This document shows, piece by piece, positions 24,904 to 33,672 of a stretch of DNA of 50,088 bases (its first letter is position 1; each line of letters starts with the position of its first letter). This DNA is from Burkholderiales bacterium (GTDB lineage: Bacteria; Pseudomonadota; Gammaproteobacteria; Burkholderiales; SG8-39): assembly GCA_020848075.1 (NCBI GenBank), contig JADLAV010000062.1, positions 1-50,088 of the forward strand. The letters run 5' to 3'. A program made the translations under genes and the position numbers. The notes under the pieces were generated by a model. That model made no database searches, had not been told where the DNA came from, and saw only the letters and a program-made list of their open reading frames with translations.

Positions 24904-26466
24904 TCACCCAGCCGTCGCCGCGTGCAGCGCGTTCATGACTGCGGCCGCCATATCCCGCGAGAACGCGTCGAGCGCCCGTTCACCCCGCGCCGCCGGGTTG
25001 GTCTTGGGCGTATAGATCACGATGACGGCGGAGTAATCCGGGTCGAGCGAGATCTTCGCGACTGCGAGCAACGCTTTGGCAATGGTGTCGCTGGAAGTGA
25101 AGCGGCCGTCCACCCAGTACCACGACCGCGCCGCCAGCGGATCGGGCCCGCCCGCGATCTCGGCCGTCCGGGCCGTGATCGGCGTGCCGCCCCACTCGAT
25201 GGCGCGGCGCCCGTCGGCGACCTGCGCCCAGCGCTTGTCGCTCGGCGTCACCAGCTGGTTTTGCGACCCGATGAGCTCGTGCCCCTGCGTCTGCCTGTTG
25301 TAGAGCGCAACGTAGAGGCCCACGACCTGACCGTCCTTGGTGAACCATTGATGCAGTTCACTCTGAGGGCCGACGAAATGGGGTGTCCAGACGGTCTGCG
25401 GTGGAGACGCGGTCTGCCAGCCGGCGGCTCCGGTTACCGCGGGCAGCTCGGCGGCCGCGGCTTGCGTGCGAGCGTCGAGCGCCGCGCCGAGTGGACGCCA
25501 GCCGATTCCGAGCGCGAGCGCCGCGATGACTGCGAGCGCCACGGGGGTCGTCCGGGGTGCGCTCGTTGCAAGAGCGGCGGCTTGCTGGCCCGGCTTCGCT
25601 GCAGGGAGTTCCTGGTCTTCCCGCCAGCGTGACCCGATCCAGAACATGATGAGCACGACGACGCCGAAGAAGATCCAGCCGTAGATGATGTGGTCGATCC
25701 CGACCGCGAGCCTGTTGCCGGAGAGGTGCCCGATCATCACGATCATGTAGGCGCGCATCCAGTTCGCCACGATCGGGACGATGATCGATGCCAGCACGAA
25801 CAGCGCGCGCTTGCGCGCGGACCGATAGGACAGATAGGCGTAGAGCGTTCCGACCATGAGCGAGGCGATCAGGTAGCGGATACCGCTGCACGCCTCGACG
25901 ACCGACCATTGACCGGAGGGAATCGAGAAGTGGTTCCCCTCCCTGAAAACAGGAACGCCCGTGGCCCGCAACGCGACGATCGTAGCGTCGGCCGTGCGGT
26001 CGATGAGCAATGGAACCAGGAACTCGCCGACCGGGATCGCAAAGATCAGGAACGCGAGCGGAAACGCGATCTCGCGTGCGATCGGGAGGCCGACGACCGC
26101 GACGATCCCCGCGATGATCATGAAGAGCAGGCTGAACTGCTCGAGGCCGAGGACGCTCGAGAGATTGCCGAGCATCCAGCCGAAGCCGAAGAGCGCCACC
26201 AGACCTAGCGCGGGCCAGCACGGCCGCACCGGGAGCGCCGCGAGCGCGTCGCGCCTGCGCCAGATCAGCCACAGGGTGATGGGGATGACGACGTAGCCGT
26301 GGGCAAAGGTTTCCGAGCGGCGCCAGATCGCCTCGACGGACAGCGCGGTTTCCCAGAACGCACCGAGCAGTCCGAGGGTGACGAGCGCCGCTGCGAGGCC
26401 GGCGACCCGGGTCGAAGCCGGGCGGCGGACGCCGGTCTCGGGTGCGAAGTGGGTTTCGGCTTTCAT
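24904..26466 (-). CDS. xrtA: Exosortase A fused to EpsI domain
   Basis: The 520-residue inner-membrane protease/transpeptidase processes PEP-CTERM proteins. About eight transmembrane helices fill residues 20-290. The expected catalytic residues are visible: Cys193 in VVEACSGIRYL, Arg238 in VANWMRAYMIV and His259 in GIDHIIYGW. After a Pro/Ala-rich linker (about 290-320) and one more hydrophobic segment, the remaining part (about 335-515) matches the periplasmic EpsI domain (VWTPHFVGPQSELHQWF, YVALYNRQTQGHELI). ATG 26466 is chosen because the frame upstream is Arg-rich and overlaps the next gene's 3' end by about 280 bases. It follows that glycosyltransferase gene by 13 bases. Confidence 0.95.
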   Translation of the reverse strand: MKAETHFAPETGVRRPASTRVAGLAAALVTLGLLGAFWETALSVEAIWRRSETFAHGYVVIPITLWLIWRRRDALAALPVRPCWPALGLVALFGFGWMLGNLSSVLGLEQFSLLFMIIAGIVAVVGLPIAREIAFPLAFLIFAIPVGEFLVPLLIDRTADATIVALRATGVPVFREGNHFSIPSGQWSVVEACSGIRYLIASLMVGTLYAYLSYRSARKRALFVLASIIVPIVANWMRAYMIVMIGHLSGNRLAVGIDHIIYGWIFFGVVVLIMFWIGSRWREDQELPAAKPGQQAAALATSAPRTTPVALAVIAALALGIGWRPLGAALDARTQAAAAELPAVTGAAGWQTASPPQTVWTPHFVGPQSELHQWFTKDGQVVGLYVALYNRQTQGHELIGSQNQLVTPSDKRWAQVADGRRAIEWGGTPITARTAEIAGGPDPLAARSWYWVDGRFTSSDTIAKALLAVAKISLDPDYSAVIVIYTPKTNPAARGERALDAFSRDMAAAVMNALHAATAG

Positions 26467-26479
26467 CGAAGCTTTCCCG

Positions 26480-27739
26480 TCAGCCGCTCGCAGCGCGGAT
26501 GTGGACCACGGCAGGGGCGGTCGATACCGGCGGCTGCGCCGGGATCGGCGCATCCCCGAGCAGCGCATCGATTCGCGCGAGATTGCGCGACCATTGGTAA
26601 TCGTCGAGCACGCGCCGGCGGGCGGCCCCGCCCATCCCGTCCCGATCGCTCGACAGCGCGTCGAGCACGCGCGAGGCGAACTCGGACGCATCGCCTGCGA
26701 CCAGGATCTCGCGATCCGGCACGGCCGACAGCGCACGCACGCATTCGGTCGAAGCAACGACCGGCCGCGCCATCGCCATCGCCTCGAGGATCTTGTTCTG
26801 CACCCCGCGCGCGAGGCGAAGCGGGGCGACCGCCACCGCCGCGTGCTGCAGGTAAGGCCGCGTGTCGGGCACGCGCCCGGTCACGGTCACGGCCGGATTC
26901 TGCGCGAGCGCACGCACCGAGGGCGGCGGATTCATCCCGATCACGTAGAACTGAGCGTCTGGATCGCGCTGCACGACGCTCGGCAGAATGTCCGAGGCGA
27001 ACCAGCGGGCGGCGTCGGCATTCGGCCAGTAGTCCATTGCGCCGGTGAAGACGATCGCCTTCTCGTTCGCGGGAAACGGTCGTTCGAGGCGCACGTCGGG
27101 ACAGAAGTGATCCGTGTCCACGCCGTTTGCGACGACGTGCACGCGCCCGGCCTCCCGCGGCGCGTGCTGCGCGAACAAGGCTCTTTCAGCGGGAGTCACT
27201 AGAAGGCCCGCATCGAACTCGCGGACTGCTGCCGCCTCCCACGCGAGCAGGCGGTCCGCCTCGCGCCGATAGATCCAGGAGAGCGGCCAGCGACGCTCGG
27301 TTGCGTATTGGCGCCACTTCTCCGAGTCGACGTCGACCAGGTCGACCACTCGGAGGAGCTTCGGCAGGCCGGTCACGTACTGGGCCATCGCCGAGGAGAA
27401 GACGAAGCACTTGCGGATGCGCTCGCGATAGACGGTCCGATTGACCCAGCGCTGGAGCGCGCGGTCGCGAAAGTAGGGTAGCGTCAGCGGCTCGCCGGTG
27501 AAGAGCCCGGCGAGGCTTCTGATGCGGCTGCGACGCGGATCGAGCGGTCGGGCGAGTACGCTCGCGCAGCGCGCCCGGAGCGCATCCACGTGCGGCCAGT
27601 CCGCCGGATCGTCCACGAACGTGCCGAGATGAATCCGGTAGCGCGCTGCGAGATGGTTGAGCAGGTGATACGAGCGCACCTTGTCGCCCTTGTTCGGCGG
27701 AAAGGGGATGCGGTGCGAGAGAAAGAGCAGCGGTTCCAC
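26480..27739 (-). CDS. XrtA/PEP-CTERM system glycosyltransferase (stp1 type)
   Basis: The 419-residue GT4 protein starts with GTG (27739): VEPLLFLSHRIPFPPNKGDKVRS is the near-invariant beginning of this XrtA family, so the start is firm despite no clear ribosome binding site. Later blocks are VFSSAMAQYV, DLVDVDSEKWRQYA, VANGVDTDHFCP, IVFTGAMDYWPNADAARWFA, APLRLARGVQNKILEAMAMARPVVAS. It begins 14 bases after the FemAB stop and ends 13 bases before the exosortase gene, within the core operon. The same frame stays open upstream to 28687 across the FemAB gene, but that part is Arg-rich shadow translation. Confidence 0.9.
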   Translation of the reverse strand: MEPLLFLSHRIPFPPNKGDKVRSYHLLNHLAARYRIHLGTFVDDPADWPHVDALRARCASVLARPLDPRRSRIRSLAGLFTGEPLTLPYFRDRALQRWVNRTVYRERIRKCFVFSSAMAQYVTGLPKLLRVVDLVDVDSEKWRQYATERRWPLSWIYRREADRLLAWEAAAVREFDAGLLVTPAERALFAQHAPREAGRVHVVANGVDTDHFCPDVRLERPFPANEKAIVFTGAMDYWPNADAARWFASDILPSVVQRDPDAQFYVIGMNPPPSVRALAQNPAVTVTGRVPDTRPYLQHAAVAVAPLRLARGVQNKILEAMAMARPVVASTECVRALSAVPDREILVAGDASEFASRVLDALSSDRDGMGGAARRRVLDDYQWSRNLARIDALLGDAPIPAQPPVSTAPAVVHIRAASG

Positions 27740-27753
27740 GGCTCGGCGACGAT

Positions 27754-28812
27754 CTATCCCAGGTTGCGCACGATGTACGGCCCGATGGCGTTGGCGAGGC
27801 CGATCGGCAGCCGGCGCCACGCCGCGATGAAGGCGCGGTACTTGGGATTGAGCGGATTGTTCTCGGGGATGCGGTCGCCGCGCAGCAGCGCGTACTCGTA
27901 GACGAGCGGCGTGGGCGCGAAGCCCCAGTTCTTCTTGAAGTCGAAGCTGCCGGTGCCCTGCTTGCTCCGCCCGTAGTCGAAGATGCGATAGCCGTGCTCG
28001 CAGCCGTCGCGGAGCAGCGCCCAGTATTTGAAGTCGTTCGCGGCGAGCTCGCGCGCACGCTCGTGGTCGCCCGCGTAGTAGGGCAGCACTTCGTCGCGGA
28101 AGTAGAAGGCGAGGACGCTCGAGAGGGGCTCGCCTTGCGAATCGAGCACGGTGAGCACCCGGCAGGCGTCGCCGAAGACTTCTCTCAGCATCGCGAAGTA
28201 GCGCTTCGGCAGCGCGGGCGTGCCGTGCCGGTGGACGTTGTCGGCGTAGAGCGCGAAGAAGCGGTCCACGCCGGAGTCGAATTCGCTCTGGAGACCGCGC
28301 TGGATGCCCTTGCGTACCATCGCGCGCTGCTTGCGCGGGATGGCGAGCATGTTCACTTCGACTTCCGGGAGGATCGCCTTGCGGAACGTGACGTAGAGAT
28401 CCTGCTTCGGCCAGCCGGGCTCTTTTTGCTCGCGGTGGCGGAGCTCGAGATAGCTTGCGCCGAATTCGCGCGCGAGGTGCCGTGCGGTGCCGTGGAGCAC
28501 CGGGGCGGCGTCGGGATCGGTCGTCGCCGAGCCGCCGTACACGCAGAAGGGGAGCGAGGCGAGCGAGTGCCCGAAGAGAAGACTCTTCACCTCCGCGAGC
28601 GGGAGCACGCCGACGATCTCGCCGGCGCGCTCGGCCAGGAGGTAGTGCGTCCGGTGCCGGAAGATCTGCTCCATCACGTCCTTCCACTCGATGCGGTGGA
28701 AGAACGTCGCCTCCGGGCAGCGCTCGACGAACGCGCTCCAGCGCTCGCGGTCGGCCGGCGCGTAGGCGCGGACCGTGAGGGCGGGGGAGACCTCGGAGAG
28801 GGACATCTTCAT
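27754..28812 (-). CDS. FemAB family XrtA/PEP-CTERM system-associated protein
   Basis: The 352-residue protein is a FemAB/GNAT-fold transferase. It has TVRAYAPADRERWSAFVERCPEATFFHRIEWKDV (N lobe), GEIVGVLPLAEVKSLLFGHSLASLPFCVYGG, and the C lobe DEVLPYYAGDHERARELAANDFKYWALLRDGCEHGYRIFDYGRSKQGTGSFDFKKNWGF. That last block is the hallmark of the exosortase-associated FemAB family. It probably adds an acyl or aminoacyl group to a sugar in the cytoplasm. It lies between the XrtA deacetylase and the stp1 glycosyltransferase. ATG 28806, two codons in, is an equally possible start. Confidence 0.9.
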   Translation of the reverse strand: MKMSLSEVSPALTVRAYAPADRERWSAFVERCPEATFFHRIEWKDVMEQIFRHRTHYLLAERAGEIVGVLPLAEVKSLLFGHSLASLPFCVYGGSATTDPDAAPVLHGTARHLAREFGASYLELRHREQKEPGWPKQDLYVTFRKAILPEVEVNMLAIPRKQRAMVRKGIQRGLQSEFDSGVDRFFALYADNVHRHGTPALPKRYFAMLREVFGDACRVLTVLDSQGEPLSSVLAFYFRDEVLPYYAGDHERARELAANDFKYWALLRDGCEHGYRIFDYGRSKQGTGSFDFKKNWGFAPTPLVYEYALLRGDRIPENNPLNPKYRAFIAAWRRLPIGLANAIGPYIVRNLG

Positions 28813-28882
28813 GCGGTTACGTTGCGTGTCGCGCCTTCATCCGCCCCGTCGCCCCAACCACCCCGTCGCGCTTTGCGCGACA

Positions 28883-28903
28883 CCCCTCCTTGGAAAGGAG
28901 GGG
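28883..28903. repeat. Palindromic repeat in the 110-base gap between deacetylase and FemAB genes
   Basis: CCCCTCC-TTGGAAA-GGAGGGG is a 7-bp perfect inverted repeat preceded by CGCGCTTTGCGCG (28869-28881). It sits inside an otherwise compact operon and has no T-run, so it looks more like an interspersed palindromic element than a terminator. Confidence 0.6.
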
Positions 28904-28922
28904 ACAAAAGACGCTCTCGCCC

Positions 28923-29786
28923 TCATTCCTCCCGCTCCTTCAAAAACACCCGATCGACGCGATCCCAATGGAAGTCGTCGAGCAGGCGGCGCAGGCGCTG
29001 CTCCATGCGGCGGAGGTTGAGGTAGTGGCGAAAGCGCGTCTTCGCGCCGATCCCTGGCACGCGCGGCTGCTCCGGGTCCACCTCCCAGGGGTGGAAGTAG
29101 AAGATCGCCGGATGACCGTCGATGCGGTTGACACGCCGGATGAACCAGCGCGAGACGGGATAGGGCATCAGCCGGAAGTAGCCGCCGCCGCCCGCCGGCA
29201 GGTTGCGGCCGAGCATGCGGGTGGTGGTGACCGGCAGCTCGAGGAGCTCCGGGTGCGGCGCGTGCGGAAAGCGCGGCGCGCTCGGCATGCCGTAGTGGTC
29301 GTGCTTGATCGGGTAGATGCTCGAGCTGTAGCGGTAGCCCGCCTCCACGATGCACTCGAACGCCCAGCCGTTCCGCTCGCTGATCGAGAAGCTCGGCGCG
29401 CGATAGCCCTTCACCGCTTGGCCCGCCGTGTCCTCGAGCACGGTCTTGGCACGGCCGATGTCGGCGCAGAACTCACCGGGCGAGAGCTCGCTCGCCCGAT
29501 GGTGCGCGTAGCCGTGGCTCGCGATCTCGTGTCCCGCATCCACGATCCTCCGCACGAGCGCGGGGCAGCGCTCGGCGACCCAGCCGAGGGTGAAGAAGGT
29601 CGCGTGCGCGCGGTGCTCGGCGAGCATCTCGAGAATGCGCTCGACGTTCCGCTCGACGCGCACCGGAATCGTGTCCCACGCCTCGCGCGCGATGTGCGGC
29701 CCGAACGCCGAGACCTGGAAGTAGTCCTCGACGTCGATGGTGAGGGCGTTGACGATCCGCGTGCGGACCGGCTCGGGTGCGACCAC
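28923..29786 (-). CDS. XrtA system polysaccharide deacetylase (DUF3473-type)
   Basis: The 287-residue CE4 enzyme begins with NALTIDVEDYFQVSAFG, the diagnostic N-terminus of the exosortase-associated deacetylases. It continues TFFTLGWVAERCPALVRRIVDAGHEIASHGYAHHRASELSP (metal-binding HxxxH region) and ends with the extra C-terminal domain GHPAIFYFHPWEVDPEQPRV. It is expected to de-N-acetylate EPS amino sugars. The most likely start is GTG 29786, three bases past the wecB stop. The frame stays open further upstream but runs inside wecB and is Arg-rich. Confidence 0.88.
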   Translation of the reverse strand: MVAPEPVRTRIVNALTIDVEDYFQVSAFGPHIAREAWDTIPVRVERNVERILEMLAEHRAHATFFTLGWVAERCPALVRRIVDAGHEIASHGYAHHRASELSPGEFCADIGRAKTVLEDTAGQAVKGYRAPSFSISERNGWAFECIVEAGYRYSSSIYPIKHDHYGMPSAPRFPHAPHPELLELPVTTTRMLGRNLPAGGGGYFRLMPYPVSRWFIRRVNRIDGHPAIFYFHPWEVDPEQPRVPGIGAKTRFRHYLNLRRMEQRLRRLLDDFHWDRVDRVFLKEREE

Positions 29787-29788
29787 GG

Positions 29789-30955
29789 TCAGGCTCCCGC
29801 GGAGACCTTGCGCTCGGCGAGCCAGCCGGCGAGGTGCGCGGCGATGCGCTCGGCGGCGTGCCCGTCCCACAGCTCGGGGACACGCCCGCGCTTGCCGCCG
29901 GTGCGCAGGGTCTCCTCGACGAGGGCGAGGATGAGCCCGCGGTTCCGCCCCACGATGGTGTTGGTGCCCTGCTCGGCGGTGATCGGCCGCTCGGTGTTCT
30001 CGCGCATGGTGAGGCAGGGCACGCCGAGCGCGGTGGTTTCCTCCTGCATGCCGCCCGAGTCGGTGAGGACGAACCTCGCACCCGCCATGAGCCCGAGCAT
30101 GTCGAGGTAGCCGAGCGGCGGCAGCACGACGAGCCGCTCGGTCCGGAGCAGGTGCCCCAGCCCGAAGCGAGCGATGTTCTGCTGCGTGCGCGGATGCAGC
30201 GCGCAGACGAGCGGCAGGCGCTCGCTCACCTCACGCAGGATGCCGAGCGCTTGCGACAGCGTCTCCGCGCGGTCGACGTTCGATGGCCGGTGCAACGTGA
30301 CGACGCCGTAGCCGCTCGCGCTCTCGGCGGGCGCGCTCGGCGCACCAGCGCGGCGGAGCGCCTCGGCGGGCGAGGGCGCGCGCGACCGATTGGCGAGCAG
30401 CGAGTCGATCATCACGTTGCCGACGAAGTGGATGCGCTCCACGGGAATGCCCTCGCGCGCGAGGTTCTCGTGCGCGGTGCGCTCGGTCGTGTAGAGCACG
30501 TCGGCGATCTGGTCGGTGAGGACGCGGTTGATCTCCTCCGGCATCGCACGGTCGAAGCTCCGCAGACCCGCCTCGACGTGCACTACCGGCACCTGCTTTT
30601 TCGCGGCCACGAGGCTGCAGGCGAGCGTGGAGTTGACGTCGCCCACCACCAGCACGCACGCGGGCTGCTGGGCGTCGAGCACCGGCTCGAAGCGGCGCAT
30701 GATCTCGGCGGTCTGCACCGCGTGCGACGCCGATCCGACCTCGAGGTTGATGTCGGGGAGCGGCAGCGCGAGGTCGGCGAAGAGACGGTCGTTCATCGAC
30801 GCATCGTAGTGCTGCCCGGTGTGCACCAGCACTGGCCGCGGCAGCTCGGTGCGCGCGGCGAACGCCCGGATGATCGGCGCCATCTTCATATAGTTCGGCC
30901 GCGCGCCGACCACGCACAACACCGGGCCGATCGCGCGCGGGAAATCGCCCATCAC
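29789..30955 (-). CDS. wecB: UDP-N-acetylglucosamine 2-epimerase (non-hydrolysing)
   Basis: The 388-residue enzyme interconverts UDP-GlcNAc and UDP-ManNAc, supplying ManNAc-type precursors. It has VLCVVGARPNYMKMAPIIRAF at the N-terminus, VLVHTGQHYDASMND, VLVVGDVNSTLACSLVAAK, VPVVHVEAGLRSFDRAMPEEINRVLTDQIAD, GNVMIDSL and the UDP-binding SGGMQEETTALGVPCLTMRENTERPITAEQGTN block. All key family segments are intact. The first four bases overlap the ATPase stop (ATGA at 30952-30955). Its presence suggests the EPS contains ManNAc or a derivative. Confidence 0.93.
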   Translation of the reverse strand: MMGDFPRAIGPVLCVVGARPNYMKMAPIIRAFAARTELPRPVLVHTGQHYDASMNDRLFADLALPLPDINLEVGSASHAVQTAEIMRRFEPVLDAQQPACVLVVGDVNSTLACSLVAAKKQVPVVHVEAGLRSFDRAMPEEINRVLTDQIADVLYTTERTAHENLAREGIPVERIHFVGNVMIDSLLANRSRAPSPAEALRRAGAPSAPAESASGYGVVTLHRPSNVDRAETLSQALGILREVSERLPLVCALHPRTQQNIARFGLGHLLRTERLVVLPPLGYLDMLGLMAGARFVLTDSGGMQEETTALGVPCLTMRENTERPITAEQGTNTIVGRNRGLILALVEETLRTGGKRGRVPELWDGHAAERIAAHLAGWLAERKVSAGA

Positions 30956-32073
30956 TTCTGCTCCTGTGCCCCCGGGGGCTGCTCCGCATCGGATTTCGGC
31001 CGATCCTGCCCGCCGTGCATCACGCGGTAGAGGAGGTCGAGCGTCGCGGCGAGGGTGCGCTCCAGGCGCGCCACCCGGGTTTCGAGCTCGTCCGGCGGCG
31101 GCCCACCCACCGGGCGGTGCGGCAAGTCGAACACCGGGTGGGACATGAGCTGTCCCGCGTCGGGCGCGGGCGCGCGCCCGGGTGCGTGCGCGGGCGCGGG
31201 CGCGGGCGCAGGCGGGGTCTTGGGCTTGGGCACGGCCCCGCCTTCCACCACCTCCATCCCCGACTCCTCGGTGATCTCGCGGATCACGACCGCCACGTCC
31301 TTCCGCGCGAAGACCAGCTTCTCGACCAGGAAGCCGGCGAGCAGGAGCCGGTTGCAGAGCGTGTTGATCTTACGCGGGATACCGCCGCTGAACTCGTGGA
31401 TGAGGTCGAACGCGCCGTCTTCGAAGCGGGGCTTGCCGCCCGACCAGCCCACGCGCCGCAGGCGGTGCTCGATGTACGCCTGGGTCTCCGCGCGATCCAT
31501 CGCGCCGAGGTGATACGAGGCGAGCACCCGCTGGCGCAGCTGCTGCATCTGGTTGCTCTGCATGATCTCGCGCAGGCCCGGCTGGCCGACGAGAAAGCTC
31601 TGCAGGAGCGCCTGGGTGCCGAGCTGGAAGTTCGAGAGCATACGCAGCTCCTCGACCGCCTGCGCGGCGAGGTTCTGCGCTTCGTCGACGATCAGCAGTG
31701 CGCGCTTGCGCGCCAGGACGAGCGCGGTGAGATAGGCCTCGATCTCGGCGAGGATGCGCGCCTTGTCCTCGTGCTTGATGCGGATGCCGAACGCGGTGGC
31801 GACCGAGCGCAGGAGGTTGTCGGCGTCGAGCTGCGTGCTGACGAGCTGCGCCACCTGGACCCGGCTGTGGTCGAGGTGCTCGACCAGGTTGCGGAGCACC
31901 GTGGTCTTGCCGGCGCCGACCTCGCCCGTGATGACGATGAAGCCCTCGCCCTGCACGAGCCCGTATTCGAGATAGGCGAACGCGCGCTTGTGTCCGCGGC
32001 TCGCGAAGTAGAACGAGGGGTCGGGATTCAGCTGAAATGGCTTCCCTGACAGCCCGTAGAAGGCTTCGTACAT
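30952..32073 (-). CDS. XrtA/PEP-CTERM system-associated AAA ATPase
   Basis: The 373-residue ATPase, related to ExeA/GspA, begins MYEAFYGLSGKPFQLNPDPSFYF, then Walker A GEVGAGKTT at 50-58 and Walker B ALLIVDEAQN at about 125-134. Sensor-like LRQRVLASYHL and GGIPRKINTLCNRLLLAGF follow. The C-terminal third is a Pro/Ala low-complexity linker (PAPAPAPAHAPGRAPAP) and a short coiled-coil-like tail ELETRVARLERTLAATLDLLYR. The exact role in XrtA systems is not known; it may energise EPS assembly. It follows the beta-barrel gene by 9 bases. Confidence 0.92.
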   Translation of the reverse strand: MYEAFYGLSGKPFQLNPDPSFYFASRGHKRAFAYLEYGLVQGEGFIVITGEVGAGKTTVLRNLVEHLDHSRVQVAQLVSTQLDADNLLRSVATAFGIRIKHEDKARILAEIEAYLTALVLARKRALLIVDEAQNLAAQAVEELRMLSNFQLGTQALLQSFLVGQPGLREIMQSNQMQQLRQRVLASYHLGAMDRAETQAYIEHRLRRVGWSGGKPRFEDGAFDLIHEFSGGIPRKINTLCNRLLLAGFLVEKLVFARKDVAVVIREITEESGMEVVEGGAVPKPKTPPAPAPAPAHAPGRAPAPDAGQLMSHPVFDLPHRPVGGPPPDELETRVARLERTLAATLDLLYRVMHGGQDRPKSDAEQPPGAQEQK

Positions 32074-32082
32074 GGGTCGAAC

Positions 32083-33672
32083 CTACCTGTAGGTGTAGTC
32101 GATGCCGCCGAAGACGGCGGCTTCGCGGTACTGCGCGAATGCCGAGTTGTTGGGATCCTGCCACTGATAGCGCGCGCCGGCGAACCAGGAAGTGCGCCGG
32201 CTGAGGTTCGAGGTGAAGAGCGCACGGAAGATCGTGTAGTCGGTCTCGCCCGGGATCAGCGTCGAGCGGTACTTCGTGTGGTAGCGCAACGCGAGCATCG
32301 AGATGTTCTGATTGCCGCTCAGCTTATACGTGTAGCTCGCCGAGGCGCCGCGCTGCACGAAGTTCTGGTTGTTGGCGAGCAGGATGTCGATCGGCGTTCC
32401 CGTTGCCGTGATCGGCGCCTGGTCGCTCAAGTAGACCGTGAGCACGACGCTGTTGCGCGCACCGTTGAGCGAGATCGCCGCCTCGATGCGCTCCTGCAGC
32501 AGGATCTGGTTGTTGTAGAAGTAGATCGGCTGCGTGAGGATGGGCGGGAGGCCGGTCTGCTGCAGGAACTGGAGCACCGCCTGCTGGCGTTGCGCCGGGT
32601 CCGGGATACGGCTCATGAACGCGGCGTCCACGACGTCGTAGGCGAGGCCGGTGCCGAGGTTGTACTGCTGGGCGGACGTCGTGACCGCGCGGGAGCCGGA
32701 CAGGCGAAAGCCGAGCATCCGATGCCGGTGCTGGAGGTTGGCGGCGTACGAGCTGCCGAAGAACCGATGCTCCCAGTATCCGTTGACGCTGGTCCGGTCG
32801 GTCGGCCGCCAATCGACGCCGGCCCCGTAGATCGATCCCGAGTACCGGGTGAGCGCGTAGTCGTTGTTCTCGTAGCCGGCCCGTCCGGACACCTGGAGCT
32901 CGGGCGTGGCCTGGTAGTAGAGGATCCCGCGCACGAGTTCCCGGGTGAAGCCTTCCTGCTGGTTGTACTTGACGTAGTTCCGGTTGTAGTCGAGCCCCCA
33001 GCCCACCCGTCGCTCGAGCCCGCTCGGCTGGCCGAGCTGGCCGATGATGTCGGAGACGTAGGACTCGCGCATTCCGCTCTGGCTGTAGTCCACCCACGTG
33101 TTGTTCCAGCGCAGGAGATAGTTCGTGTCGCCGCGAAGCTGGCCTTTGAGGTACGGATTCAGGCGGTAGACGTAGGTGGTGTAGCGGTTGTTCGTGTTGA
33201 GCTCGGGGCTGACGGTGATCGGGCCGAGCGGCGACAGGAAGTTTTGGAAGATGTTGACTCCGCCGTCGACGTAGAAGAAGCGCTCGATCGCCTCGACGTT
33301 TCCGAAGAGGTTCAGGTTGCTGTAGAACTGGTTCGACAGGGTGCCGTTCGTGTAGAAGTAGCCGCTGAGCGCGTAGTCCGCGTTCACGGAGTACCGGGGC
33401 CCTCTCCCGGTGATGCCGATGCGCGGCGTGAGGCCCAGCGCCATGCCGCTTTCCTCTTTGCCGGGCGGTGCGAGCGAGAGGTTGTCCGAGTACGTGATCG
33501 TTCCGCGCACGCCCGGCTCGACTTTCCACTGATCGGCCAGCGCCGGCGCGGCGCCGATGGCGAGCGCCGCGGATGCGGCCGTCATCAGCGCATAGCGCAT
33601 CAGAGGAAAAAGCGCCGCACCGGCCAGGCGGCTCCTGGCGTGGCTCGAAATGCCACGCTCCGCGCCGGTCAC
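32083..33672 (-). CDS. PEP-CTERM system-associated outer membrane beta-barrel protein
   Basis: The 529-residue protein has a signal peptide (MRYALMTAASAALAIGAAPALA, cleaved before DQWKVEPG) followed by alternating aromatic strands such as YSVNADYALSGYFY, YLRWNNTWVDY, SVNGYWEHRFFG and a C-terminal YTYR, typical of outer membrane barrels. The opening WKVEPGVRGTITYSDNLSLAP matches the TIGR03016-like family of XrtA loci. The GTG at 33672 overlaps the autokinase stop (GTGA), supporting coupled translation. ATG 33600 would instead give a compact signal peptide, and I cannot decide between them. The likely role is EPS export or anchoring at the outer membrane. Confidence 0.85.
   Translation of the reverse strand: MTGAERGISSHARSRLAGAALFPLMRYALMTAASAALAIGAAPALADQWKVEPGVRGTITYSDNLSLAPPGKEESGMALGLTPRIGITGRGPRYSVNADYALSGYFYTNGTLSNQFYSNLNLFGNVEAIERFFYVDGGVNIFQNFLSPLGPITVSPELNTNNRYTTYVYRLNPYLKGQLRGDTNYLLRWNNTWVDYSQSGMRESYVSDIIGQLGQPSGLERRVGWGLDYNRNYVKYNQQEGFTRELVRGILYYQATPELQVSGRAGYENNDYALTRYSGSIYGAGVDWRPTDRTSVNGYWEHRFFGSSYAANLQHRHRMLGFRLSGSRAVTTSAQQYNLGTGLAYDVVDAAFMSRIPDPAQRQQAVLQFLQQTGLPPILTQPIYFYNNQILLQERIEAAISLNGARNSVVLTVYLSDQAPITATGTPIDILLANNQNFVQRGASASYTYKLSGNQNISMLALRYHTKYRSTLIPGETDYTIFRALFTSNLSRRTSWFAGARYQWQDPNNSAFAQYREAAVFGGIDYTYR

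Noticed and set aside
26480-28687. A single long frame suggesting a 735-residue fusion protein
   Set aside because: Only the last 419 codons look like protein (glycosyltransferase); the first part is Arg/Ala-rich and lies in another frame across the FemAB gene, which has clear homology features.
28883-28903. Hairpin as a transcription terminator inside the core operon
   Set aside because: No T-run on either side and the flanking genes belong to one conserved operon; more likely an interspersed palindrome.
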